A stretch of DNA of 10,950 bases from JBLHLB01 sp047618505 (lineage in GTDB: Bacteria > Planctomycetota > UBA1135 > GCA-002686595), in NCBI GenBank assembly GCA_047618505.1, contig JBLHLB010000111.1:1-10950 (forward strand), written 5' to 3'. Below, in pieces: positions 1-6,970 of this stretch; the first letter of the stretch is position 1, and every line of letters starts with the position of its first letter. The notes under the pieces were generated by a model, which was not told where the DNA came from, searched no databases, and worked only from the letters and a program-made list of their open reading frames with translations. The position numbers and the translations under genes were made by a program.

Positions 1-406
1 CCCCCAGGGAGAGCGCGCTGATCTCCAGTCCGTAACCTGCGGTCGGCCGCGTCCCGAGGGTCACGACAACAACCATGTCGGTGCTGAAGTCCACCGGGGG
101 CAGCGCGGGCTTGGGCAGGTACTGGTTTACATGCCGATCCCAGAAGGCGCGCCAGCGCTCCTCGCTGTGAATGCAGGTAGACAGGGATTCGGTCACCCCG
201 CTGCTAACGCCCTGTTCCAAGACATCGATGGGCAGGGGACCCTCCACCGGCAGCCCAGGCTGACCCGGTTCGACCGGCGGGCAGCAATTGTCCCCAGAGC
301 TCGAACAAGAGGCGACAAGGGAGAAGGTCAAGAGCGAAGCCAAAAGGGAGGTCAAGAGGGAGGTCCGTCGGGTGATGCCCATGCAAGCGTTGATGCTGAA
401 GTCCAT
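1..406 (-). CDS. PrcB-domain lipoprotein, partial (C-terminus beyond left edge)
   Basis: The reading frame is open for 135 codons from an ATG at 406 to the window edge, so the C-terminus is missing. Residues 9-34 look like a lipoprotein signal peptide: a short basic part (ITRR), a hydrophobic run and the lipobox VASC, with Cys34 as the predicted lipidated residue. A Pro/Gly linker with a Cys-Cys pair (41-42) follows. From about residue 78 the sequence fits the PrcB C-terminal domain pattern: an S-E-E-x-W-x-x-F-W stretch, then P-x-V-D-F-S, then LGTRPTAGYGLEI. In Treponema denticola PrcB is a lipoprotein subunit of the dentilisin protease complex; other PrcB-domain proteins are mostly uncharacterised. 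The gene starts 41 bases after the subtilase stop on the same strand, so co-transcription is likely. No Shine-Dalgarno marks the start. In-frame ATGs at 427 and 382 are alternatives, and 382 gives the most compact signal peptide. The domain call is by pattern recognition only. Confidence 0.68.
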   Translation of the reverse strand, partial: MDFSINACMGITRRTSLLTSLLASLLTFSLVASCSSSGDNCCPPVEPGQPGLPVEGPLPIDVLEQGVSSGVTESLSTCIHSEERWRAFWDRHVNQYLPKPALPPVDFSTDMVVVVTLGTRPTAGYGLEISALSLG

Positions 407-447
407 ACGAATCGAAGGAGTGATCATTGGGGGCGGGGGCGCAACGT

Positions 448-3402
448 CTACTGATCAGCCATGAGCCGGAAGCCATGCGGGCTGCCGTCGGAACTTGCCC
501 CGGAGGATCCCACGGAAGCACCATCGTCAACGAGTACGAAGTCCAGGGCCCGCAGAACTTCGCCCTCTTCGACATCCACAAGAACAGGGTCGTCCAGGTT
601 CGGGTAGATCCCGCAATAGGTCTCGCCGTCGTCGCAGATCAAGTCGTCGTCGTCCGCATCCGTACCCGCCACGACCAGGTACGAGCCCTCGGGCAGACCT
701 CTGAAGGAATAGTCGAGACCCGTCGCGGGATTCACAATGGCCTGGGCCACGGTGCTCGGGTTGCCAAGGAGATCAAACTCCACGACGAGCACAAAGACCT
801 CCACGTTCGGCGGAGCGTCCGGCGCCACAACGAGGGAAACGAGGATCGTCTCCGAGGACGTCCCAATTGCGTTCGAGTCCACGCGTACGGAACCGGTGTA
901 CACGCCGTCGGCCAGGACAGCGCGGTTCACGCTGACGGCGATGCTCGAGGTATCGGTCGAATTCGAGGTCGACGAGGCCACGGCGGTGGCCGACAACCAG
1001 GCTCCCCCACTCGAAGTGCTCGCCACCACATTCGTAACCTGCAGCTGTCCGCCGCCGAGGTTCGAGATCTGGACAGACAGGTCCTGCACCCCTGATGGGA
1101 AGGAAAGCGACGTCGTCGAAAGACCCAGAACCGGATCCGTCGGCGCGCCACCCTGGGCCTGCAGAACCGCCTGGTAGGCGTTGATCAATCCATTGCCGTA
1201 GAGGTTGTCCTTGCCCGCCGAGCCTAGGTCCGTGGCCGTGCTCTCAAGGATCATCTCGACCTGATCCGGCGACAACGCACCGTTCGCGGCCAACATCAAT
1301 CCGGCCACGCCCGCCGCATGGGGGCAGGCCATGGAAGTGCCTTGGTAGAACACATAGTTGAAGGAGAGCGAACTCCCGGAATCATCCGCCAGGGTCGACA
1401 GAACTCCATCCGCGTAGCCGTCACCGTCGACATCCGCTCCGGTGTTGCCGCCGGGCGCCGCTATATCCACGCTTGCGTGGAAGTTCGAATAGCCGGCGCG
1501 AACAGCGTTCTGATCCACGGCCGCCACGGAGATCACGTCCGCGTATGCAGCGGGGTAGGAGGGCGTCGAGGAATTCTCGTTTCCCGATGCCGCAAAGATG
1601 ACAACCCCGGCATCCCAGGCATCCGTACAGGCGTCCTGGAAGGACTGGCTAAAGCCGGGTCCACCGAGGCTCATGTTGACGATCTTGGCAGCGTTCGGCG
1701 GCAAGGTGTTCGACGCATTCGGCAACCTGGCGGCGTAAAGCAGCGCGTTGATGATGTCGAATGTCGTCCCGCCGCCTTTCCCCAGGGTGCGCAGGTGCAT
1801 GATCTTGCCCATGCGATTGATGCCCGCGACACCCACTCCATTGTTCGTCGCAGCACCAATGGTCCCAGCCACGTGGGTACCGTGAAAGCTCGAAGGATTG
1901 AAGAGCCCGCCGTCCCCCTCGTCCGTCGGATCGCTATCGCGCCCGTTCCCATCCAATGAAATATTTGGATCGGAGATGAAGTCATAGCCCGCGATCTGAT
2001 TGGCAATCAGATCCGGATGCGCCAACTCGCCCGTGTCGATCACAGCGGTAATGACCGCGCTACTGCCCAGGGTCAAGTCCCAGGCTGCGGGGACCTGGAT
2101 CAAGGGGTAGTGCCACTGCAAGTTGAAGAAGGGGTCGTTCGGTGTATCCAGCCGTTGCCGCATCCAGTTCTCCTCGGCGTAGCGCACGCCCGAGGTCGCG
2201 CCAAGAACGCGCGCACGAGTCGTGGTTAGACGGCGCGCGTCTTCAGCGGAAACCCCAGCAACCATTGGAAGGCGAAAACGCTGCACGCCGCCGGGGACAC
2301 CGTCGATCCAATTCAATCCCTGGGCAGCCGCCAAGGCGCGCGGGTCGACGTCGTCCTCGAGTGCCAGCAACAACTCCCCCGCCATGGCTTCCAGGGGGGC
2401 GCGGCCGTAGCGCGCCAATCGACTGGAGCTCTTCGTGCTGCCACCCTCGAGGCTGAGGTTCGTGGGAAGCCTGAGGAGCGCGGGTTCCGCCCCGCCAAGA
2501 CCACCCCCCCCCGTCAGGGAAGCCACCAGGCCGAGACCCAGGCTGTACGGACCGCTGCCAGACTCGGCCACGACTACGACCTCCAGGGCCGTCATGGCCG
2601 CCACCGAGTAGGTGAAGTTCACCGTCACCCCAACGCCGGTGTTGCTCATGAAGAGATCCGTAGGACTGCCTAGGTCACCCGTGGCATCGTTCAGATCCAA
2701 TTCGAAGTCGGCCCCACCGGGGACGGTCATGGTGAAGGTCGCATCTGTCGCTTCGGTGAAGACCAGGAGCCAGCGGTCCTGCGCGTCGGTCGACGAGTTC
2801 ACGCTCCCGGCCAAGGCAAGACTATCCCCGGGCAAGCCGGCGCCCAGGTACTGCGCATCACCGGCGCTGTCGTTGGGTTCGTCCTCAAGAATCGGGTTGC
2901 TCGGGACCGAAGCCGTGATCGTCAGGCGATAGGAGCTCGCCCCGGAAAAAGACGACATCACGAGATCGAAGGATCCCCGCGCCACGAAGCTCCCGACTTC
3001 TGGGGCTGCCCCTCCCGAATCGAAGACCTCAACGAACTGCATCGGTACGGGGTCGTAAACCATCATGTCGAGGTCGACTCCGGCATCGAAATCGAGGCTG
3101 ACACTGAACTCCAGTCGCCCTTCGGTGAGCAGCGAGAAGCCGTCGAAGGGATCGGATCCGTCATCCGTAATGCTCCCGAGCACCTCGATCGTTTGCCCCG
3201 CCGAGATCGTCCCCAAGTCATGGGATTGGTCCACGGAATCGTTGGGCTCCGCCTCAACAATCACACCGCCGGAACCAGCGGGGAGCGAGAGCAAACCGGA
3301 GAGTCCAGTGGCCGATCCTCCACCGCCACCGCCGCTGCAGCCGATCCCGAAAAGACCAAGGGTCAGGGCGGAGCAAACTTTCAAAAACAATTTCTGAGAC
3401 AT
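448..3402 (-). CDS. Lipid-anchored subtilisin-like serine protease (S8) with tandem N-terminal PPC domains
   Basis: A 984-residue exported peptidase. The ATG at 3402 is chosen over an in-frame GTG at 3438 because a lipoprotein signal peptide begins exactly there, ending in GIGC (Cys22) and followed by a Gly-rich linker. Two PPC-like beta domains follow (about 50-168 and 173-293), each opening with an E-P-N-D-S motif, then a propeptide-like segment (about 328-418). The S8 domain (about 418-750) has a complete catalytic set: Asp456 in VIDTG, His507 in HGTHVAG, oxyanion Asn608 in SGNE and Ser690 in GTSMACPHAAG. An Ig/BACON-like beta domain follows (about 756-860), then a carboxypeptidase-regulatory-like domain (about 864-965) with an acidic Asp-rich loop and two cysteines. 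It should cut proteins at the cell surface or in the periplasm; the substrate is unknown. PPC domains usually lie after the peptidase, so their N-terminal position is unusual. A PrcB-domain lipoprotein gene follows 41 bases downstream. Confidence 0.93.
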   Translation of the reverse strand: MSQKLFLKVCSALTLGLFGIGCSGGGGGGSATGLSGLLSLPAGSGGVIVEAEPNDSVDQSHDLGTISAGQTIEVLGSITDDGSDPFDGFSLLTEGRLEFSVSLDFDAGVDLDMMVYDPVPMQFVEVFDSGGAAPEVGSFVARGSFDLVMSSFSGASSYRLTITASVPSNPILEDEPNDSAGDAQYLGAGLPGDSLALAGSVNSSTDAQDRWLLVFTEATDATFTMTVPGGADFELDLNDATGDLGSPTDLFMSNTGVGVTVNFTYSVAAMTALEVVVVAESGSGPYSLGLGLVASLTGGGGLGGAEPALLRLPTNLSLEGGSTKSSSRLARYGRAPLEAMAGELLLALEDDVDPRALAAAQGLNWIDGVPGGVQRFRLPMVAGVSAEDARRLTTTRARVLGATSGVRYAEENWMRQRLDTPNDPFFNLQWHYPLIQVPAAWDLTLGSSAVITAVIDTGELAHPDLIANQIAGYDFISDPNISLDGNGRDSDPTDEGDGGLFNPSSFHGTHVAGTIGAATNNGVGVAGINRMGKIMHLRTLGKGGGTTFDIINALLYAARLPNASNTLPPNAAKIVNMSLGGPGFSQSFQDACTDAWDAGVVIFAASGNENSSTPSYPAAYADVISVAAVDQNAVRAGYSNFHASVDIAAPGGNTGADVDGDGYADGVLSTLADDSGSSLSFNYVFYQGTSMACPHAAGVAGLMLAANGALSPDQVEMILESTATDLGSAGKDNLYGNGLINAYQAVLQAQGGAPTDPVLGLSTTSLSFPSGVQDLSVQISNLGGGQLQVTNVVASTSSGGAWLSATAVASSTSNSTDTSSIAVSVNRAVLADGVYTGSVRVDSNAIGTSSETILVSLVVAPDAPPNVEVFVLVVEFDLLGNPSTVAQAIVNPATGLDYSFRGLPEGSYLVVAGTDADDDDLICDDGETYCGIYPNLDDPVLVDVEEGEVLRALDFVLVDDGASVGSSGASSDGSPHGFRLMADQ

Positions 3403-3611
3403 GCCAAATTCCGAGGGGCAAACGTGGGGCAACTCCACACGGGGTGAGGGTGCCGCGAATCGGACTGATGGGGCTTGCGGGGGGCCCGGAGGCTACCAGG
3501 GAAATCGGGCATGTACCCCAGGGAAGCTTGCGCCCAGGGGGATGAACACCATTGTAACCCACGTGAGACCATTCGTTCGCTAAGCTAAGGGTCGAGGTAC
3601 GGCCTCGCCCC
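3403..3611. promoter_or_regulatory. Divergent intergenic control region
   Basis: This 209-base gap separates the diverging starts of the subtilase (minus) and the small membrane protein (plus), so promoters for both are expected here. On the minus strand TACAAT (about 3552-3557) resembles a -10 box, but I find no convincing -35 at the right distance. The stretch 3415-3450 has four G-runs on the plus strand (3415-3418, 3426-3429, 3441-3444, 3448-3450). CGAGG (3593-3597) and CCTCG (3603-3607) form a possible hairpin just before the plus-strand start. No coding sequence is supported here. Confidence 0.4.
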
Positions 3612-4217
3612 ATGCACTCATTCACGTCGTCAAAGTTTCTTCAGGTATGGTCCTCCCGCCATATCTGCATCCGATCGGGGGCCACGCCCGAGGCGGCGGC
3701 AAATCGATTGCGGGTCCAACTGGTCGGCCCCCTTCGTAGCGCAGCGGCCCGTGAAGGTCTCTTTGGCAGCGTCAGTGAGACGACGGTTATGCTGGCTTGG
3801 CTAAGGCCCATGGAATTGGCCTGGTTTCGTCCACGGCTGCAGGCAGAGTTCAAACTCGATGGGAGCACGACCCTTCTGATCGGTCACTTCGCAGTGCCGC
3901 GCCTGGTGCGTGCGCTGCTAGGCCTGGCCTGCCTCGGCATGGTCTTCATGTTGGGCACACTAATCTTCGGCTACCTGCGAGAGCCGCGAGTAGAGTTGGT
4001 TTTCCTGGGCGTGTTGTTCGGCTCTGCTGCACTGTTGCTCCAGCTCGCCATCGGTCACCTGACGACCCATTTCTCTGAGCTCTGCGATCGACTCCAGGAA
4101 CACATAGGCTTGGTCATCGCCAACCCGCCGCGCAACAACCTGCCCCGCAAGCACGTGAGCCTGGAAGTCAATCGACCGGAAGAGATGCGCAAAGGCAATT
4201 CGCACCGCTCGGCGTGA
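3612..4217 (+). CDS. Two-helix membrane protein of unknown function
   Basis: A 201-residue protein whose function I do not recognise. The N-terminal 95 residues are soluble and contain S-G-A-T-P-E-A-A-A-N-R-L (22-33), then a predicted beta-rich part with GLFGSVSETTVML and an F-x-P-x-L-x-A-E-F segment. Two hydrophobic helices (about 101-122 and 128-149) are joined by a short charged loop. The C-terminus is polar with an amphipathic stretch (about 152-170). The layout, a leading helix with a 'SG/STPEEA' start, an 'F-x-G-x-V' beta segment and a closing helical pair, recalls small uncharacterised bacterial membrane proteins; that resemblance is impressionistic. The ATG at 3612 has a GAGG 14 bases upstream, which is far, and the GAGG lies inside a small hairpin. 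The gene stands alone, divergent from the subtilase. The G+C bias at third codon positions is weaker than in the neighbouring enzymes but still suggests a real gene. Confidence 0.68.
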   Translation: MHSFTSSKFLQVWSSRHICIRSGATPEAAANRLRVQLVGPLRSAAAREGLFGSVSETTVMLAWLRPMELAWFRPRLQAEFKLDGSTTLLIGHFAVPRLVRALLGLACLGMVFMLGTLIFGYLREPRVELVFLGVLFGSAALLLQLAIGHLTTHFSELCDRLQEHIGLVIANPPRNNLPRKHVSLEVNRPEEMRKGNSHRSA

Positions 4218-4336
4218 TGTTGATGGGGTTGCCGGGGGGCCGTGCTCCTGTTCTCTGCCGGCGGTGAGGGTCGCGGTATGATTGATCTCTGATATCGCAG
4301 GCAGAACGCCCAGTCGAGACTGCATCCCTCGGAGAG

Positions 4337-4383
4337 CACCTGTGCGACGGCTTGAGAGGATCCTCGCCGGTTGAGCGCAGGTG
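4337..4383. repeat. Imperfect nested inverted repeat centred on GAGGATCCTC
   Basis: CACCTGTGCG (4337-4346) is mirrored by CGCAGGTG (4376-4383). CGGC (4348-4351) is mirrored by GCCG (4366-4369). The exact palindrome GAGGATCCTC sits at 4356-4365, almost at the midpoint. The three arm pairs share a centre near 4360, with small bulges between them. It could be an operator, a structured leader or part of a terminator; no T-rich run follows directly. Confidence 0.5.
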
Positions 4384-4680
4384 ACTTTCCTCCGATGTCA
4401 AAGAGGAGTCCATGCCGGACAAGACGACGGAAACGATCTGCCTATTGGGTGCGCAGCGACTTCAGAAGCAGCTCCGTCTATCGCCTAAGGGGGTTGGTCA
4501 AACTAAGGCTGCTATGCCTCGGGCTCTCCAAGAGAATCGGCAGGCCGGAGGACCCCACCGAATGTCGAATCGGCTAGACCTTGATGACCGACTCAACGGG
4601 CGACAAGCTGCGCTACTTCATCCACATGGATCACCGCGGGGCTGATCAAGCTCTTCAGATCGTGTTGCCGACTCGCTAAC

Positions 4681-4724
4681 AGGGGCGAGTTCCTCCCCTG
4701 GCCAGATGGCCCTTTGCCGGCAAA
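4681..4724. terminator. Candidate terminator repeats at the 3' end of the EamA transporter gene
   Basis: Three small inverted repeats are packed together just past the transporter stop codon: AGGGG/CCCCT (4681-4699), GGCC-AGAT-GGCC (4700-4711) and the perfect palindrome TTTGCCGGCAAA (4713-4724). The last begins one base after the stop and has A/T flanks on both strands. Placement between converging transcription units suits a bidirectional terminator, but the stems are short and no long T run is present. Confidence 0.35.
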
Positions 4725-4725
4725 C

Positions 4726-5634
4726 CTATTGCTTGCGATCCGCCGCGAGCAGGATGCCCAGGAAGACTAGCGGTGCTGCGTAGAGGACGACGCGGCCGGG
4801 TGCCTCGCCAAGAAATCCCCAGGCGAAGATCGAAGCCAGGATTGGTTCGGCCAGGAACACGACGGAGACCAATAGGGCTGGCATCCAGCGCAGGGACCAG
4901 TTGCAGGCGCTGTGTCCAATCAGTTGCGGAAACACCGCCAGTCCAACAAGCGCCATCCAGGTCCTGCGATCGAAGCCGATGAGTTCATCGCCATTGAGTA
5001 ACGTCGCACACACCAGTAACACCGCTGCCGACCCATAGCACAGGAACAGATAGTGCCCCATGGGGATACGGTGTCCGACGCGGCGACCGATCAGGACGTA
5101 ACCCGCGGCCCCAACCGCGCCGGCGACAGCTAGCCCCGCACCCAACAACTCTGATCCGACTCCTCCCCCATCGAGGGCAATCCAGATTGCGCCAAGGAGG
5201 CTCAAACCGACGCCACAAAGGGCGCGCAGGGACGGTCGGTCCGAGGTGAGAAACGGCGCTGCGATAGCGACCCAGACTGGTGTTGTGGCGACCAACACGC
5301 TGCTCGTCGCCACGCTTGTGTGGTCCAGGGAAGCGATCCAGGTGCCGAAGTGAAAAGCCAGGAAGGCGCCAGCGAGGATCGCCAGGGCGAGAGCTCGCCG
5401 GTAGCCCGGGTCGCGCTGCTCACCTGGCGTAGGGGGTGCCGGCCGCCAACCACCGGCGAGCCCAAGCGCAATCGCCGCGAGAGCGCATCGATAGGCAGCT
5501 TTCGCCAGGGGCGAACAGTCCGCCGTACGTACGAGAATCGCTCCGGTCGAAACACCCAGGACACCGAGGGTCAGGACCAGGGCGACGCGGGTGGAAGTCG
5601 GCGCCTCGACCTTACTTGTCGTCGAATTCGCCAT
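4726..5634 (-). CDS. EamA/DMT-superfamily transporter
   Basis: A 302-residue inner-membrane protein with about ten hydrophobic helices in two repeats (about 18-155 and 164-298), the normal size and layout of the EamA (RhaT/YdcZ-like) drug/metabolite transporter group. Typical features are SLDHTSVATSSVLVATTPVW (102-121) at the helix 3-4 boundary, where an L-x-x-T-S-V-A-x-x-S/T pattern is characteristic, and the closing part of repeat two, LAEPILASIFAWGFLGE (261-277), the usual E-P-x-x-A-x-x-x-x-x-x-x-x-G-E signature. Members export small metabolites such as amino acids; the substrate cannot be read from sequence. It starts 32 bases after the matrixin-like gene on the same strand and is probably co-transcribed with it, though no functional link is obvious. 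There is no clear Shine-Dalgarno before the ATG at 5634. The product ends at a TAG followed at once by a palindrome. Confidence 0.92.
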   Translation of the reverse strand: MANSTTSKVEAPTSTRVALVLTLGVLGVSTGAILVRTADCSPLAKAAYRCALAAIALGLAGGWRPAPPTPGEQRDPGYRRALALAILAGAFLAFHFGTWIASLDHTSVATSSVLVATTPVWVAIAAPFLTSDRPSLRALCGVGLSLLGAIWIALDGGGVGSELLGAGLAVAGAVGAAGYVLIGRRVGHRIPMGHYLFLCYGSAAVLLVCATLLNGDELIGFDRRTWMALVGLAVFPQLIGHSACNWSLRWMPALLVSVVFLAEPILASIFAWGFLGEAPGRVVLYAAPLVFLGILLAADRKQ

Positions 5635-5666
5635 GGGCGTTGACTCGAGGTCGGGGGTGAAGGTCC

Positions 5667-6842
5667 CTAGCGGATCGAGCGCAATTCCTCGTAGCGCCCG
5701 TCACCGTCAAGATCACCCACGCGACGTTGGAGACCGCGGTCTAGCATCTCGCGCTCAACCGGAGACGGAAGATCTAGCAAGCCGTCGCCGTCCGCATCTC
5801 CCGGCAAGTCAGCCAATTCCAACACGGGTCCCATGAAGGGATGTAGGCCCTCGTCCTTGCTGAGGGTGTAGGCCAACCAACCCTTCCTGGGTCTCCGTAC
5901 CAGAAACATCGGTGTGCCGTCTGCCCCACGCACCGGTCCCGCCTGGGCGCCGGGGAGGGAGATGCCGATCCACGGTCCGTAGGCCGCGCTCAACTCGGGA
6001 CCGGGTCCGAAGTCCAGAACCATGAGAGAGCAATGCCCCTCGCGGTCGGTCCTCCAAACATAGACCTCATCATCCTCGTCGCCGTCCCAGTCAAGAAGTC
6101 CAAAGCCACTCCGGCCCCGCGTCGCCAGGCCACGGATGGTGGGCGCCACACTACCGCTAGTACCCGCCGCAACAATCTGAAGATCGCCGACACCTCCCGG
6201 GCTCTGAATTCGGCCATAGAGGGAATACAAACCGGCCAAGTCAGCCGACTGGGGCTCCTCAAAGATCAGGTCGCTTCCAGGGGACATCAACGCATCTTCG
6301 CGCTCCGTGTGGCCCAGCCCGAGGACATGCCCAAACTCATGGGTTAAGGTCGCCACCAGGTGCGGCCCAGTGGAGTTTGGGTTCTCTTGCTTCAACCACC
6401 AGTCGCGGACGGGGTCGAGCTGCACGAGCATCACGCCATTGGTCGTGCTCGTGTGCGCCACACCGGGACGCGGGCCGAAGGGCGAGGGCTGACCGTCACG
6501 TTTCAAACCCCAGCGCAGGGTAAAGTCCGGCCTATCTCCCGGCTCTGCTTCGCGCAGCGTCACGAGCTTGGTCCGGCCCCAGGCATCACTCGCTTGGACA
6601 GCCGCCGCCCGAAGCTGCTTGGCATCGATGGGCCCACCCTGGGCATCGATGGCATAGGTCAACTCGGTGCCTCCCCTAGGTCGTGTGAGGATCGTCCAGG
6701 GCGGCCAGGGCGCCGTGGCATCATCGGCAATTGCGCTGGCATTCGAGCGGCCCTGGGGGGCATCGGAATCACCGCCGCAGGCGGAAAGTGACAGCAAGAG
6801 AAGCAGGGTGAGAATTCGCACCCAGAGAGGGTACGGAAACAC
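5667..6842 (-). CDS. Matrixin-like zinc metalloprotease lipoprotein
   Basis: A 391-residue exported protein beginning at a GTG (6842). No in-frame ATG, GTG or TTG occurs for many codons upstream. The signal peptide ends in the lipobox LSAC (Cys22). The peptidase domain (about 46-210) carries the metzincin zinc site HEFGHVLGLGH (168-178): three His ligands and Glu169 as catalytic base. A Met-turn follows at ALMSP (Met186), as in M10A matrixins. The 180 residues after the peptidase are beta-rich and hold three acidic Asp loops of the D-x-D-G-D type (251-259, 349-357, 378-386), like calcium-binding FG-GAP/VCBS or dockerin-type loops; this domain might bind a partner or substrate. No separate cysteine-switch propeptide is evident, so activation is unclear. 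It lies downstream of an intrinsic terminator, so it probably has its own promoter, and it is followed by the transporter gene. Zinc-protease activity is well supported; the substrate is unknown. Confidence 0.88.
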   Translation of the reverse strand: MFPYPLWVRILTLLLLLSLSACGGDSDAPQGRSNASAIADDATAPWPPWTILTRPRGGTELTYAIDAQGGPIDAKQLRAAAVQASDAWGRTKLVTLREAEPGDRPDFTLRWGLKRDGQPSPFGPRPGVAHTSTTNGVMLVQLDPVRDWWLKQENPNSTGPHLVATLTHEFGHVLGLGHTEREDALMSPGSDLIFEEPQSADLAGLYSLYGRIQSPGGVGDLQIVAAGTSGSVAPTIRGLATRGRSGFGLLDWDGDEDDEVYVWRTDREGHCSLMVLDFGPGPELSAAYGPWIGISLPGAQAGPVRGADGTPMFLVRRPRKGWLAYTLSKDEGLHPFMGPVLELADLPGDADGDGLLDLPSPVEREMLDRGLQRRVGDLDGDGRYEELRSIR

Positions 6843-6899
6843 ATCGGGCCGCGCGAATCCCCCAGGCGATGGTCTCGCTGACTTCCACCGGAGCCCAAA

Positions 6900-6945
6900 A
6901 GGAAACCGCCCACGCCAACATCCCCGGGGGGAGCGACGTGGGCGG
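6900..6945 (-). terminator. Intrinsic terminator of the di-heme operon
   Basis: CCGCCCACG (6906-6914) and CGTGGGCGG (6937-6945) are a perfect 9-base inverted repeat with a 22-base loop. Read on the minus strand, the stem is followed by a T-rich run (TTTCCTTTT). It begins 26 bases after the stop codon of the second di-heme gene, the expected place for a Rho-independent terminator of that operon. The loop is long, so folding efficiency is uncertain. Confidence 0.7.
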
Positions 6946-6970
6946 CCCTTGGCAGGCAGCAGTTACTGCC

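Larger units (their letters stand above)
4218..4725. other. About 500-base stretch without a convincing gene
   Basis: No reading frame here looks like a typical gene of this genome. The best candidate runs 4412-4645 on the plus strand (77 codons) with GAGGAG three bases before its ATG, but its third codon positions lack the strong G+C bias of the true genes and the product resembles nothing I know. A 31-codon frame, 4584-4679, has a protein-like composition (DKLRYFIHMDH) and lies in frame with, but after the TAG of, another open stretch at 4371-4577. The region may hold a decayed gene or a structured non-coding segment. It contains the nested palindrome at 4337-4383 and the repeats at 4681-4724. 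Confidence 0.5.

Noticed and set aside
427..1095. Long plus-strand frame opposite the subtilase C-terminus
   Set aside because: Antisense shadow of a well-supported protease; the product is Arg/Gly/His-rich with no recognisable motif.
1318..1959. 213-codon plus-strand frame
   Set aside because: Lies entirely opposite the catalytic S8 domain, which has intact active-site motifs on the other strand.
3402..3438. Upstream GTG start for the subtilase
   Set aside because: It would place 12 extra residues before a typical lipoprotein signal peptide and has no ribosome-binding site.
4371..4577. 68-codon frame, with possible TAG readthrough to 4679
   Set aside because: Non-standard start, Arg-rich product, no ribosome-binding site; TAG clearly acts as a normal stop in the neighbouring genes.
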